64,000 bases of DNA from Clostridia bacterium (GTDB lineage Bacteria > Bacillota > Clostridia > Oscillospirales > Acutalibacteraceae), in assembly GCA_017517665.1 (NCBI GenBank), contig JAFWYP010000054.1, positions 62,001 through 126,000 on the forward strand, given 5' to 3'. The translations under genes and the position numbers were made by a program. The notes beneath the pieces were generated by a model that worked only from the letters and a program-made list of their open reading frames with translations, was not told the origin of the DNA and made no database searches. Below, piece by piece: positions 44,679 through 54,161 of the stretch; the first letter of the stretch is position 1, and the number at the start of each line of letters is the position of its first letter.

Positions 44679-45700
44679 TGGCAAAAGTAGTAACCTTCGG
44701 CGAAATCATGCTTCGCCTTGCCCCCAACGGATATTACCGCTTCTTTCAGGATGACCAGATGCAGGCAACCTTCGGCGGCGGTGAAGCCAATGTTTCCGTT
44801 TCGCTTGCAAACTACGGCATGGAGTCCGTTTATGTAACGAAGCTTCCTGCTCACGCAATCGGTCAGGCGGCTGTGAATTCACTCCGCTATTTCGGCGTTG
44901 ACACAAGCAAAATCGTAAGAGGCGGCGACAGAGTAGGCATTTATTTCCTTGAAAAAGGTGCTTCACAGAGAGGCAGTGTGTGCATCTATGACAGAGCGCA
45001 TTCCGCAATTCAGGAGGCTGCCCCCTCGGATTTTGACTGGGACAGCATTTTTGAAGGCGCAGACTGGTTTCATTTCACGGGCATCACACCCGCACTCGGC
45101 GCAAATCTTGTTGAAATCTGCAAGCAGGCTTGTCTTGCCGCAAAGGCAAAGGGCGTTAAAATCTCCTGTGACCTCAACTACAGAGGCAAGCTCTGGACAA
45201 GAGCAGAGGCAAGAGAGGCGATGACCGAGCTTTGCAAATATGTTGATGTCTGCATTTCAAACGAAGAAGATGCAAAGGATGTTTTCGGAATTGAAGCCGA
45301 GAATACCGATATTTACGGCGGAAAGCTCAATAAAGAGGGCTATAAATCCGTTGCAAAACAGCTTGCCGATAAATTTGGCTTTGAAAAGGTTGCAATTACT
45401 CTGCGTTCTTCGATTTCCGCAAACGACAATGACTGGGCAGGTATGCTCTATGACGGCGAAAACTATTGCTTCTCAAAGGAATACCACCTTCATATCGTTG
45501 ACAGAGTAGGCGGCGGCGACAGCTTCGGCGGCGGTCTTATCTATGCTCTTCTTTCGGGCAAGGATACACAGAGCGCAATCGAATTTGCGGTTGCGGCATC
45601 GGCACTCAAGCATTCAATCGAAGGCGACTTCAACAGAATCGGCGTTGCCGAGGTTGAAAAGCTCGCAGGCGGAGACGGCTCGGGCAGAGTTCAGAGATAA
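44678..45700 (+). CDS. kdgK: 2-keto-3-deoxygluconate kinase (PfkB family)
   Basis: KdgK phosphorylates KDG to KDPG, the substrate of the preceding aldolase. The 340-residue PfkB-type kinase shows GEIMLRLAPN at the N-terminus, the substrate-binding FGGGEANVSVSLA, and the anion-hole/catalytic segment VDRVGGGDSFGGGL with the base aspartate. The insertion around residues 200-220 is common in Clostridia KDG kinases. It is the last gene of the unit before a strong terminator. Confidence 0.93.
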   Translation: MAKVVTFGEIMLRLAPNGYYRFFQDDQMQATFGGGEANVSVSLANYGMESVYVTKLPAHAIGQAAVNSLRYFGVDTSKIVRGGDRVGIYFLEKGASQRGSVCIYDRAHSAIQEAAPSDFDWDSIFEGADWFHFTGITPALGANLVEICKQACLAAKAKGVKISCDLNYRGKLWTRAEAREAMTELCKYVDVCISNEEDAKDVFGIEAENTDIYGGKLNKEGYKSVAKQLADKFGFEKVAITLRSSISANDNDWAGMLYDGENYCFSKEYHLHIVDRVGGGDSFGGGLIYALLSGKDTQSAIEFAVAASALKHSIEGDFNRIGVAEVEKLAGGDGSGRVQR

Positions 45701-45710
45701 CTTAAATTTT

Positions 45711-45758
45711 AACAACCCCCGATTTTTTGAATCACCAAAAAATCGGGGGTTGTTTTTG
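45711..45758. terminator. Bidirectional terminator, kdgK and rpoD
   Basis: A long perfect stem (45713-45730 with 45735-45752; core ACCCCCGATTTTTT) is flanked by TTTTT on the plus side and an A-rich/T-rich context on the other. Confidence 0.9.
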
Positions 45759-45766
45759 TTGAATTA

Positions 45767-46852
45767 TTAATCAAGGAAATCCTTAAGGCGCTTGCTTCTG
45801 CTGGGATGGCGGAGCTTGCGGAGTGCCTTTGCTTCAATCTGACGGATTCTTTCACGGGTAACGCCGAATTCGCTGCCCACTTCTTCAAGAGTGTGGGGAT
45901 GTCCGTCTTCAAGACCAAAACGGAGAGCAAGAACCTTTGCTTCTCTCGGAGTGAGGGTTTTGAGAACCTCGTTGAGCTGTTCTTTGAGAAGAAGCATTGA
46001 AGCCGCATCTGCCGGTGCGGGAGCATCGTCATCGGGAATGAAGTCGCCGAGGTGGCTGTCTTCTTCTTCGCCGATAGGTGTTTCGAGTGAAACGGGTTCC
46101 TGTGCCACACGGTTGATTTCGCGAACCTTTTCGACGGGCATATCGAGGAATTCAGCGATTTCTTCTGCAGAGGGTTCTCTGCCTGTCTGATGAAGAAGCT
46201 GGCTGTTTGCTTTTTTAACCTTATTGATAGTTTCAACCATGTGAACAGGGATACGGATTGTTCTTGCCTGGTCGGCAATTGCTCTTGTGATAGCCTGCCT
46301 TATCCACCATGTTGCATAGGTTGAGAACTTGAAGCCTTTGGTATAATCGAACTTGTCAACAGCTTTGATAAGACCGAGGTTGCCTTCCTGAATGAGGTCA
46401 AGGAACTGCATTCCTCTGCCTACATAACGCTTTGCAATGCTTACAACAAGACGGAGGTTTGCTTCTGCAAGACGCTGCTTTGCGTGCTGGTCATCATCGG
46501 AAATTCTGATAGCAAGCTCAATTTCTTCTTCGGGGGTGAGAAGGGGAACTCTGCCGATTTCCTTAAGATAAACCTTTACGGGGTCATCAACAGCCATGCC
46601 CTTATCATCACCGCCGCCGATATCAAGGGACTTGGGAAGGTCAACATCAAAGTTTTCGATTGCCGCACTTGAAAGGTCATCAACAATTTCAATGTTGTTT
46701 GCTTCAAGAGTTTCATAAAGCTTATCAAGCTCTTCGATATCGAGATCCATTTCGATGATTACGGTATCAATTTCCTGAGTTGTCAGTTTGCCTGATGCCT
46801 TACCTTTTTCCACCAATGTTCTGAAAGGCGCTTTTAATTCTTTAACTTCCAT
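45767..46852 (-). CDS. rpoD: Primary sigma factor RpoD/SigA
   Basis: The 361-residue sigma-70 group 1 factor has an N-terminal region 1.1, region 2 with the -10-recognising [14 protein letters not shown], region 3, and region 4 with the helix-turn-helix [19 protein letters not shown]. The conserved end [13 protein letters not shown] identifies it as the housekeeping factor. It is the last gene of the dgt, CHAP-like, dnaG, rpoD run. It starts 24 bases after dnaG. Confidence 0.97.
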   Translation of the reverse strand: MEVKELKAPFRTLVEKGKASGKLTTQEIDTVIIEMDLDIEELDKLYETLEANNIEIVDDLSSAAIENFDVDLPKSLDIGGGDDKGMAVDDPVKVYLKEIGRVPLLTPEEEIELAIRISDDDQHAKQRLAEANLRLVVSIAKRYVGRGMQFLDLIQEGNLGLIKAVDKFDYTKGFKFSTYATWWIRQAITRAIADQARTIRIPVHMVETINKVKKANSQLLHQTGREPSAEEIAEFLDMPVEKVREINRVAQEPVSLETPIGEEEDSHLGDFIPDDDAPAPADAASMLLLKEQLNEVLKTLTPREAKVLALRFGLEDGHPHTLEEVGSEFGVTRERIRQIEAKALRKLRHPSRSKRLKDFLD

Positions 46853-46876
46853 ACAATCACATCCTATAAATTATTT

Positions 46877-48622
46877 TTACTTAAACAGCTTTAAAAATTC
46901 CTCGTCGCTCAAAGAACCTGCATCCGTCACCTTTGAAGCGGCGGCGTTGTTCCTGAGAACCTTTATGCAATCCTCGCATTCCTGCAAAGTGTTGCTCAGA
47001 TTCGTCGCGATTAACGATATTCTTGTTACCGAGTCCATCTCATCAGGTGTAAAATCTGCGGAAAACATACTCAAATCGGGTTCAAGTCCGCTGTCAAGTC
47101 CTTTTATAAGGCATTCAAATATCCTGCGGTTGAATGCGGTAACAAAATCATCGGGAGAAATTTTTTCTTTTAATTTATTATAAAAATCGGGGTTGCGCAG
47201 GAATGAGGCGATAAGAGTTTCCTCAGCCTTTGCCGCTCCGAGATTTTTTGCCCTTTCGGGGTTGTTTTTGTCCTCGTTGCTTTTCAGAAGCATCTCTGCG
47301 GTTTCGGTCCGCTTTTTTGCTTCATCCATTCGCCTCTGCCGCACGGATGCGGTTTTCAGCTGTGCTTTGATGCTTTCAACGCTGACTCCGAGTTCATTTG
47401 AAAGACGGGTAGCGTAAATATCCTGCTCAATGCTTCCGCAGGTCGCGAGCACTTGCGTTGCCGCCATAAGGAAACGAAGCTTTCCGTCATCGGTGTTAAG
47501 GTTATATTTGTTTCTCTCTTCAAGAAGCTTGTATTCCGTTTTGTTGGAAGCTTCTTTCAGGAGGTCTGCAAATCTTTCTTTTCCGTGTTTTCTTATGATT
47601 TCATCGGCATCCTTGCCGCCTGCCATTCGCACAACTCTCAGCTTAAGACCCGTTTTGCCGAGTACACCGAGTGCTCTCGCCGTTGCGGTTTTGCCGGCTT
47701 CATCGTTATCGTAGCAGATAATGATTTCTTCGGCATAGCGTGAAAGCAGATTTGCCTGCTCGTTTGTGAATGCTGTGCCCAGACAGGCAATTGCATTTGT
47801 GAATCCTGCCTGATGAAGTGCGATAACATCCATATATCCTTCAACAAGAATAAACTTGTTTTCGTTGTTGTTTTTGGCAAGATTCATGGCAAAAACGCCG
47901 TTGCTCTTTTTATAAACCAAGGTGTCAGACGTGTTTATGTATTTCGGCTTTGAATCGTCCATGACTCTGCCGCCGAAAGCGATAACATTGCCGCGCAGGT
48001 CGATTATCGGAAACATAACGCGGTTGCGGAAGTTATCGTAATAATTCGCTCTGCCGTTTTTATCGGACCGTCTTGCAAGGTTTGCAAGCACAAGCTCGTG
48101 CTCCGTGAAGCCCTTGCTTTTGAGGTGGTTTATCAGCTCGCGCCAGTCATTGGGTGCATATCCCAGACCGAAACGGCGGATTGTGTTTATTGAAAGACCT
48201 CTTTTGAGAAAATAATCGAGAGCATCTTTGTTTTTGGGGTCCATAAGACAGGAGTGATAGAATCTTGCCGCCTCACGGTTTGCTTCAAGCAGACGCATTC
48301 TCTGCTTTGAAAGAGTGTCGTCATAGCCGTCTTCAGGCATTGACATACCTGCCATCTGTGCAACAGCCTTGACTGCTTCAACATAATCAAGGTTGTCCAT
48401 TCTGCGCACGAAGCTTATAACATCGCCGCCTGCACCGCAGCCGAAGCAGTAAAATGAACGGCTTTCGGGATAAACGGTGAACGAAGGAGTTTTTTCATTG
48501 TGAAACGGGCAAAGTCCGACGAGATTTTTGCCTCTGCGTTTGAGACTTATGTGTGAGGAAATAACCTGTTCAATATCAATTTTATCCTGCAATTCCTGAA
48601 TGAAACGCTCATTGATTCTCAT
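46877..48622 (-). CDS. dnaG: DNA primase
   Basis: DnaG makes RNA primers for DNA replication. The 581-residue protein has the N-terminal CHC2 zinc finger (Cys38, His41, Cys59, Cys62), the RNA polymerase core, the Toprim motif VEGYMDVIALHQ, and a C-terminal helicase-binding region. Length and order are normal. It lies between the CHAP-like gene and rpoD. Confidence 0.97.
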   Translation of the reverse strand: MRINERFIQELQDKIDIEQVISSHISLKRRGKNLVGLCPFHNEKTPSFTVYPESRSFYCFGCGAGGDVISFVRRMDNLDYVEAVKAVAQMAGMSMPEDGYDDTLSKQRMRLLEANREAARFYHSCLMDPKNKDALDYFLKRGLSINTIRRFGLGYAPNDWRELINHLKSKGFTEHELVLANLARRSDKNGRANYYDNFRNRVMFPIIDLRGNVIAFGGRVMDDSKPKYINTSDTLVYKKSNGVFAMNLAKNNNENKFILVEGYMDVIALHQAGFTNAIACLGTAFTNEQANLLSRYAEEIIICYDNDEAGKTATARALGVLGKTGLKLRVVRMAGGKDADEIIRKHGKERFADLLKEASNKTEYKLLEERNKYNLNTDDGKLRFLMAATQVLATCGSIEQDIYATRLSNELGVSVESIKAQLKTASVRQRRMDEAKKRTETAEMLLKSNEDKNNPERAKNLGAAKAEETLIASFLRNPDFYNKLKEKISPDDFVTAFNRRIFECLIKGLDSGLEPDLSMFSADFTPDEMDSVTRISLIATNLSNTLQECEDCIKVLRNNAAASKVTDAGSLSDEEFLKLFK

Positions 48623-48638
48623 TTGCCCGCCTCCTTTT

Positions 48639-49652
48639 TTATTTTTTCTTGATTATCAATACAACAAGTGCCGCAATTCCCATCACAAGCGCCGCACATA
48701 CCGCGCCGATAACAATTTTCCCCGCGGGGGAGGAATTATTATTTTCCGAAATCGCTTCGGAAGCGGTTTCCTGAATAAACGAATGATAATTTTCCGTTAT
48801 TTCAATGTTTAAAAAAGTTACGGCAAAAGTTTCGGTTTCCGTTATCGGCAGGGTGGTCTGCGTTACCGAAGTAACCGCAGATGTTGTTACCGTTGTTGAG
48901 GGGATTGTTGTTGTAACTTTCGTTGTTGTAACGGGTTTTGTGGTGGTAGGTTTAGTAGTTGTCGGTTTTGTTGTTGTGGGTCTGGTAGTTGTAGTGGTGA
49001 GCTTTGTTGTGGTGGTTGTTGTCGGTTTTTCGGTTGTTGTAACGGTGGTTTTTTCTGTAGTGGTTACTGTTGTTTTTTCGGTGGTTTTTTCGGTTGTCTG
49101 TGTGCTGACCGGTGCGCCTTTCAGAACAGGGTCGGGTTTCTCGCCCGTACTCACGGGAGTATAAAGCAAATACGAATCCGAGGGATATTTCAGCGTTCTT
49201 TCAACGCCTGCTTTGCCGCTGTTCACAACATTCTGCTCAAAAAGAACGAGGTGGTCGCCTTTATTATATTTGACAATCGCCCAATGGTCGGAAGTGCCGC
49301 GCATTGCCGCGCTGACATAAACAACATCACCGGGTTTCGGATTTGAAGGAGTAACAAATTTATATCCTTCGCTTTTCAAGGATATTCCCGATGTACCTGC
49401 GGAAACATCAAGACCGTATGCCTCTTTATAAAAACGGATTACAAGCTCGTTGCAATATAGGGTAGGTCCGCCTTCGTTATAAAGTGCCTTGACACCGTGG
49501 AAGGTATCCGCAACAAAATTTTTACCTTTTATTTCTACATATGTTCCCGAACTGATATCGTCATACCAGTCGGCAAACGCATCCGGTACTGCTCCGCTGA
49601 CAAAAAGCAGAACAGCACAAAGCACGGCTATCGCCGTTTTTTTGATATTCAT
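48639..49652 (-). CDS. Secreted CHAP-like protein with Thr-rich stalk and C-terminal membrane anchor
   Basis: The 337-residue protein has a signal peptide (about 1-27), then a CHAP/NlpC-like domain with the candidate catalytic pair Cys67 (TLYCNELV) and His123 (SDHWAIV), supported by PKPGDVVYVS. A Thr-rich stalk covers residues 183-274, with repeats of TTEK and TTTKP. A membrane helix (about 312-334) ends in KKK. Such domains cut peptidoglycan cross-links or amide bonds. The end resembles a cell-wall sorting tail, but there is no clear LPxTG; the nearest sequence is SSPAG. The gene is inserted in the otherwise conserved dgt-dnaG-rpoD run, 16 bases before dnaG. Confidence 0.82.
   Translation of the reverse strand: MNIKKTAIAVLCAVLLFVSGAVPDAFADWYDDISSGTYVEIKGKNFVADTFHGVKALYNEGGPTLYCNELVIRFYKEAYGLDVSAGTSGISLKSEGYKFVTPSNPKPGDVVYVSAAMRGTSDHWAIVKYNKGDHLVLFEQNVVNSGKAGVERTLKYPSDSYLLYTPVSTGEKPDPVLKGAPVSTQTTEKTTEKTTVTTTEKTTVTTTEKPTTTTTTKLTTTTTRPTTTKPTTTKPTTTKPVTTTKVTTTIPSTTVTTSAVTSVTQTTLPITETETFAVTFLNIEITENYHSFIQETASEAISENNNSSPAGKIVIGAVCAALVMGIAALVVLIIKKK
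48831..49106 (-). repeat. Threonine-coding tandem repeat region
   Basis: A stretch of ACA/ACC-rich codons encodes imperfect units of 4 to 8 residues, including three near-identical TTTKP units. It lies within the CHAP-like gene and is likely to vary in length between strains. Confidence 0.75.
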
Positions 49653-49682
49653 TTTCTCTGTTCACTCAATTTTCTTTAAATA

Positions 49683-50699
49683 TTAAAGGAATGCATCATT
49701 GATTTCACTCCATGCCTTGGGGATATAAAGCTCGTTGAATATCCTTACGGCGTATCTGTCCGTCATGCCTGCTATGTAATCACAGGCGGCAGTTCCGATG
49801 CCGTCTTTTTCGGCAATTTCAAGGAACTGAGGAGGAAGATTCTCTTCTTTTTTTGCGAAATGGAAATAAAGCTTCTGAATAAGGTCAACCGCTTTTTTCT
49901 CTTCGCTCTTGCAGGCAGGGTTTGTGTAAACCTTTGCAAACATAAAGCTGTGAAGCTCGTCGAATGCCTGCTGAATACCCGTTTCCATGCGGATATCGTT
50001 ATCGCTGTTTTCTATGCAGCTCAAAACAAGAGTATTTATTCTTGCGCTTTTTGATGTTCCGAGTTCATGGCGGATTGCAAGAGGAATATCGTCCTCACGC
50101 ATTATTCCCGCTATGGTCGCATCGTCGATATCGTGATTTATGTAGGCAATTTTATCGGCAAGACGGACAATTCTGCCCTCTAAGGTTGCCGCCTGTTCGC
50201 CGTTTGTGTGTCTTTCGATGCCGTTGCGCACTTCAAATGTCAGATTGAGACCCTTGCCGTCTTTTTCGAGCACGTCAACAACACGCAGACTCTGCGCATA
50301 ATGCTTGAAGCCCGTGGGACAAACTGCATTGAGTGCTCTTTCGCCTGCATGGCCGAACGGGGTATGCCCCAAATCGTGGCCGAGTGCAATTGCTTCGGTG
50401 AGGTCGCAGTTGAGCATGAGCGCACCTGCGATTGTTCTTGCAATCTGCGAAACCTCGAGGGTGTGGGTAAGACGGGTGCGGTAATAGTCGCCTTCGGGGG
50501 AGAGGAAAACCTGGGTTTTGTGCTTAAGACGGCGGAACGAACTGCAATGGATGATTCTGTCGCGGTCACGCTGAAAAGCGGTTCTTACGGGACATTCTTC
50601 CTCGGGACGCAGTCTTCCCTTGCTTTCGCTTGCAAGCGCCGCATAGGGAGATAATGTCTGTTTTTCTCTTTCACAAGCCGTTTCTCTGATGGTTTTCAT
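49683..50699 (-). CDS. dgt: dGTPase-like HD-domain triphosphohydrolase
   Basis: The 338-residue protein belongs to the dGTP triphosphohydrolase family, which converts dNTPs to nucleosides plus triphosphate. The metal ligands are His79 in THTLEVS and His108-Asp109 in GHDLGHTPFGH. The N-terminal FRRLKHKTQVF is family-typical. The length corresponds to the short, broad-specificity form. In Clostridia this gene often precedes dnaG and rpoD. Confidence 0.92.
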   Translation of the reverse strand: MKTIRETACEREKQTLSPYAALASESKGRLRPEEECPVRTAFQRDRDRIIHCSSFRRLKHKTQVFLSPEGDYYRTRLTHTLEVSQIARTIAGALMLNCDLTEAIALGHDLGHTPFGHAGERALNAVCPTGFKHYAQSLRVVDVLEKDGKGLNLTFEVRNGIERHTNGEQAATLEGRIVRLADKIAYINHDIDDATIAGIMREDDIPLAIRHELGTSKSARINTLVLSCIENSDNDIRMETGIQQAFDELHSFMFAKVYTNPACKSEEKKAVDLIQKLYFHFAKKEENLPPQFLEIAEKDGIGTAACDYIAGMTDRYAVRIFNELYIPKAWSEINDAFL

Positions 50700-50832
50700 C
50701 TTTTTTCACCCCTTCATATACTAATACGCAGGAAATCCGTTAAATCCTACAATAATTTTATGAACTTTTTGTTAACAATTTATTTTTGCAGGAAAGTTGC
50801 CTGACCTGTTACGTCAAGACATCTGAATTCAC

Positions 50833-50861
50833 TTGTTTTTTTATGTATTATATGATATTAT
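50833..50861 (+). promoter_or_regulatory. Candidate promoter of the comM-like gene
   Basis: -35 TTGTTT (50833-50838), a 17-base spacer, and -10 TATTAT (50856-50861), ending 29 bases before the start. Confidence 0.45.
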
Positions 50862-50890
50862 ACTATATTGAAACAGTAGGGGGTGAATTG

Positions 50891-52423
50891 ATGTTTGCAA
50901 GAATAAACAGCATGGGTCTTTTCGGTATTGACAGCTACATGGTTGGAGTTGAGGTCGATTTCGGACAAGGTCTGCCGAGGATAGATATTGTCGGTTTGCC
51001 CGATGCATCCGTTACCGAATCGCGCAACAGAGTGCGTTCTGCTATTAAAAACAGCGGTTATTCTTTTCCGCAAAGCCGCATGACAATCAATCTTTCCCCT
51101 GCGGACATCAAAAAAGAAGGCCCTGTTTACGATTTGCCGATATTCATATCAATCCTCTGCGCAAACGAACAGCTTAAGTGCAGGGTTGATGACTGCGCAT
51201 TTATCGGAGAGTTATCGCTTGACGGCCTTGTTCGACGTGTAAACGGTGCGCTTTCAATGGTTATCCGTGCAAAGAAAAGCGGAATAAAAAGAGTTTTTGT
51301 TCCTGCGGAAAACGCACTTGAATGCTCCGTTGTAAACGGCATAGAGATTTATGCGGTGGAAAAAGTCACTCAGGTCATCGACCATCTGACAGATAAAGAG
51401 CAGCTTGTTCCAGTGAGATACGAGGAGCTTGCAAAAAACGAAAACGCATTCGGAATATTTGCACCCGATTTCAAGGATGTCAAAGGACAGATTGAAGCAA
51501 AGCACGCAATGGAAATTGCCGCCGCGGGAGGACATAATATCATTATGGTAGGCCCTCCGGGGTCGGGCAAAAGCATGCTTGCCAAAAGACTTCCCTCAAT
51601 TCTCCCCGATATGACATTTGAGGAGAGTCTTGAAACAACGGAAATTTATTCGATTGCCGGCGCAATGCCCGAAGGTGTTTCGCTTATCCGTGAAAGACCT
51701 TTCAGGTCGCCTCATCATACGGTGTCTCCTGCAGGTCTTTCGGGCGGCGGTGCAATTCCGAGGCCGGGCGAAATCTCTCTTTCGCATAACGGTGTTCTTT
51801 TCCTTGATGAGCTTCCCGAGTTTTCGAGGGTTGCAATGGAGGTTCTCCGTCAGCCGATTGAAGACGGAAAAGTTACCATTTCAAGAGCAAGCGCATCTCT
51901 TACCTATCCTTGCTCAACAATGGTTGTTTGCGCAATGAATCCCTGTCCCTGCGGCTTCAAGGGACATCCCCAAAAGGATTGTACCTGCTCCGAGATTGCG
52001 GCAAAACGTTATCTTTCCAAGGTGTCGGGTCCTCTTCTTGACAGAATGGATATTCATATCGAGGTTCCTCCCGTTGATTTCAACAGTCTTTCCAGCAAGG
52101 TCCCCACGGAAAGCTCGGCGGAAATCAAGAAAAGAGTCAATGCGGCAAGAAAGATTCAGCTTGAGCGTCTTGAAGGTACAGGCATAACCTGCAACGCAAA
52201 AATGAGTCCGGAACTTACAAAGAGATTCTGCCGTCCCGAAGCCTCGGCAATGGCATTCCTTGAAAATGTGTTTGAAAAGTTAGGATTTTCTGCGAGAGCA
52301 TATGATAAAATTCTTCGTATTGCAAGAACCGCCGCAGACCTTGAGGGAAGTGAAAAGATAGAAATTCCTCATATTGCTCTGGCGGCACAGTACAGAAGCC
52401 TCGACAGAAAATTCTGGAGATGA
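50891..52423 (+). CDS. comM: YifB/ComM family Mg-chelatase-like AAA+ ATPase
   Basis: The 510-residue protein has the YifB layout: an N-terminal Lon-type fold with INSMGLFGIDSYMVGVEVD, an AAA+ domain with Walker A VGPPGSGKSM and the family motif RPFRSPHHTVSPAGLSGG, and a Cys-rich segment (NPCPCGFKGHPQKDCTC). ComM is a hexameric helicase that promotes branch migration in natural transformation; in Clostridia the role is less clear. The ATG at 50891 has GGGGGTG upstream. The longer upstream frame has no ribosome binding site. Confidence 0.93.
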   Translation: MFARINSMGLFGIDSYMVGVEVDFGQGLPRIDIVGLPDASVTESRNRVRSAIKNSGYSFPQSRMTINLSPADIKKEGPVYDLPIFISILCANEQLKCRVDDCAFIGELSLDGLVRRVNGALSMVIRAKKSGIKRVFVPAENALECSVVNGIEIYAVEKVTQVIDHLTDKEQLVPVRYEELAKNENAFGIFAPDFKDVKGQIEAKHAMEIAAAGGHNIIMVGPPGSGKSMLAKRLPSILPDMTFEESLETTEIYSIAGAMPEGVSLIRERPFRSPHHTVSPAGLSGGGAIPRPGEISLSHNGVLFLDELPEFSRVAMEVLRQPIEDGKVTISRASASLTYPCSTMVVCAMNPCPCGFKGHPQKDCTCSEIAAKRYLSKVSGPLLDRMDIHIEVPPVDFNSLSSKVPTESSAEIKKRVNAARKIQLERLEGTGITCNAKMSPELTKRFCRPEASAMAFLENVFEKLGFSARAYDKILRIARTAADLEGSEKIEIPHIALAAQYRSLDRKFWR

Positions 52424-52441
52424 TAAATTTCTTCATGTCTA

Positions 52442-52470
52442 TTGATAATGAACGGGATTTGATATATAAT
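52442..52470 (+). promoter_or_regulatory. Promoter of the smsCB-flavodiiron-rubredoxin genes
   Basis: -35 TTGATA (52442-52447), a 17-base spacer, and -10 TATAAT (52465-52470), about 30 bases before the SufC-like gene. Confidence 0.65.
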
Positions 52471-52502
52471 AAATTGATAAACTTCTGAACGGAGAAAGAT
52501 GT

Positions 52503-53231
52503 ATGTTAAAGCTTGAAAATGTTTCCTTCAAGGTTGATGTTGACGGCAGAAACCTTGAAATAATAGATAACATCAATATCGAAATTCCCGACGGTGCTTT
52601 CACCGTTATCACGGGACCCAACGGCGGCGGCAAGTCAACTCTTGCACGCCTTATTATGGGCATCAAAAAACCCACAAGCGGCAAAATTTATTATAATGAT
52701 ATTGATATCACCGATATGTCCGTCACAGAAAGAGCAAAGCTCGGCATAGGCTATGCATTCCAGCAGCCTCCGAGATTCAAGGGTCTTACCGTGCGCAGAC
52801 TTCTCTCTCTTGCGGCAGGCAGCGAACTTCCCGTTGACGAGTGCTGCGGATATCTCACAAGCGTAGGTCTTTGCTCAAAGGATTATCTCAACCGCGAAAT
52901 GGACTATTCCCTTTCGGGCGGTGAGGCAAAGAGAATTGAAATCGCAACTCTCATGGCACGCAAGCTCGACCTTGCCATTTTTGATGAACCCGAAGCAGGT
53001 ATCGACCTCTGGAGTTTCTCAATGCTCGTTGAATCATTCAAGGCAATGAGCAAGGGCAGCCACAGAAGCGTGATCATCATTTCCCATCAGGAAAGAATCA
53101 TGCAGCTTGCAGATAAGATGATTGTTATTGCCGACGGTAAGGTCAGAAACACGGGTACAAAAGACGAAATTTTCCCGCAGCTTATGGGCGAATTCAGTGA
53201 AAACTGCGGATTCAGAGGAAAGGAGAATTAA
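52503..53231 (+). CDS. SufC-like ATPase of a minimal SUF system (SmsC)
   Basis: The 242-residue ABC-type ATPase shows Walker A GPNGGGKST, the signature LSGGEAKRIEIA and Walker B with DEPEAGIDL. It has no membrane partner. Instead, a SufB/D-like gene follows 3 bases later. It therefore corresponds to the two-gene SUF-like minimal system of many anaerobes and archaea, in which one scaffold protein and one ATPase build Fe-S clusters without SufS, SufU or SufD. It acts in the cytosol. Confidence 0.9.
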   Translation: MLKLENVSFKVDVDGRNLEIIDNINIEIPDGAFTVITGPNGGGKSTLARLIMGIKKPTSGKIYYNDIDITDMSVTERAKLGIGYAFQQPPRFKGLTVRRLLSLAAGSELPVDECCGYLTSVGLCSKDYLNREMDYSLSGGEAKRIEIATLMARKLDLAIFDEPEAGIDLWSFSMLVESFKAMSKGSHRSVIIISHQERIMQLADKMIVIADGKVRNTGTKDEIFPQLMGEFSENCGFRGKEN

Positions 53232-53234
53232 ACA

Positions 53235-54152
53235 ATGGATAAAAGAGATATGGGATTGCTTGAATCCATTGCCGACCTCCATGAAATTCCCGCAGGCGCA
53301 TATAACATAAGAAAAAACGGTGAGGGTCATTCAAGACGCTCAACCGCAAACATTGAAATTGTTTCAAAAACGGACAAGCCGGGCATTGACATCATAGTTG
53401 CACCCGGCACAAAAAACGAGAGCGTTCATATTCCCGTTATCATTACCGAAACGGGCGTGAATGACCTTGTTTATAACGACTTTTTCATTGGCGACGATGC
53501 GGATGTGCTTATCGTTGCAGGCTGCGGAATTCACAACAGCGGCGATGAAAAATCACAGCACGACGGTATTCACACCTTCCATATCGGCAAAAATGCAAAA
53601 GTCAGATATGTTGAAAAGCATTACGGAGAGGGCGACGGCAAGGGCGAAAGAATCCTCAATCCCGTTACCGTTGTTGAGCAGGACGAAAATTCCGTTTGCG
53701 AAATGGAAATGGTGCAGATAAAGGGCGTTGACTCAACGGTAAGAGATACAAAGGCTCATCTCAAAGCAGGCGCAAAGCTTGTTATGACGGAAAGACTTCT
53801 CACCCACGGAAATCAGTATGCGCGCTCGGATATGGATGTTTATCTGGACGGCGAGGATGCTTCTTCGCAGATTATTTCGCGTTCCGTTGCAAAGGATAAT
53901 TCGGTTCAGATTTTCCATCCCAATGCAATCGGCAATGCAAAGTGCAGAGCTCATGTGCAGTGTGATTCAATCATTATGGATGATGCAACTGTCAGCTCAA
54001 TTCCCGCAATCACGGCTAATTCGGCAGATGCGCAGATTGTTCACGAAGCGGCAATCGGCAGAATCAATAATGATCAGCTTATAAAACTCATGACCTTCGG
54101 CATGAACGAGGAAGAAGCCGAAGAAGTTATCATTCAGGGCTTTTTGAAATAG
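53235..54152 (+). CDS. SufB/D-like scaffold of a minimal SUF system (SmsB)
   Basis: The 305-residue protein corresponds to the core beta-helix domain of SufB/SufD. The conserved Cys243 in HVQCDSIIMDD matches the QCDS segment of SufB, and the C-terminal HEAAIGRINNDQLIKLMTFGM is the characteristic end. It lacks the N-terminal region of full SufB. Together with the preceding ATPase it would form the complete Fe-S scaffold complex. The downstream flavodiiron and rubredoxin genes fit an oxygen-damage and iron-protein context. Confidence 0.9.
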   Translation: MDKRDMGLLESIADLHEIPAGAYNIRKNGEGHSRRSTANIEIVSKTDKPGIDIIVAPGTKNESVHIPVIITETGVNDLVYNDFFIGDDADVLIVAGCGIHNSGDEKSQHDGIHTFHIGKNAKVRYVEKHYGEGDGKGERILNPVTVVEQDENSVCEMEMVQIKGVDSTVRDTKAHLKAGAKLVMTERLLTHGNQYARSDMDVYLDGEDASSQIISRSVAKDNSVQIFHPNAIGNAKCRAHVQCDSIIMDDATVSSIPAITANSADAQIVHEAAIGRINNDQLIKLMTFGMNEEEAEEVIIQGFLK

Positions 54153-54161
54153 GAGAAAATT

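Noticed and set aside
48831-49106. Possible CRISPR-like or short tandem repeat array
   Set aside because: The repeats are in frame, imperfect, without unique spacers, and encode a Thr-rich protein stalk.
50786-50890. 35-residue upstream extension of the comM-like gene
   Set aside because: It overlaps the promoter, has no ribosome binding site and its sequence is not like the family.
49683-52423. Natural competence locus suggested by comM
   Set aside because: No other competence gene is present nearby, and the YifB family is widespread in bacteria that are not known to be transformable.
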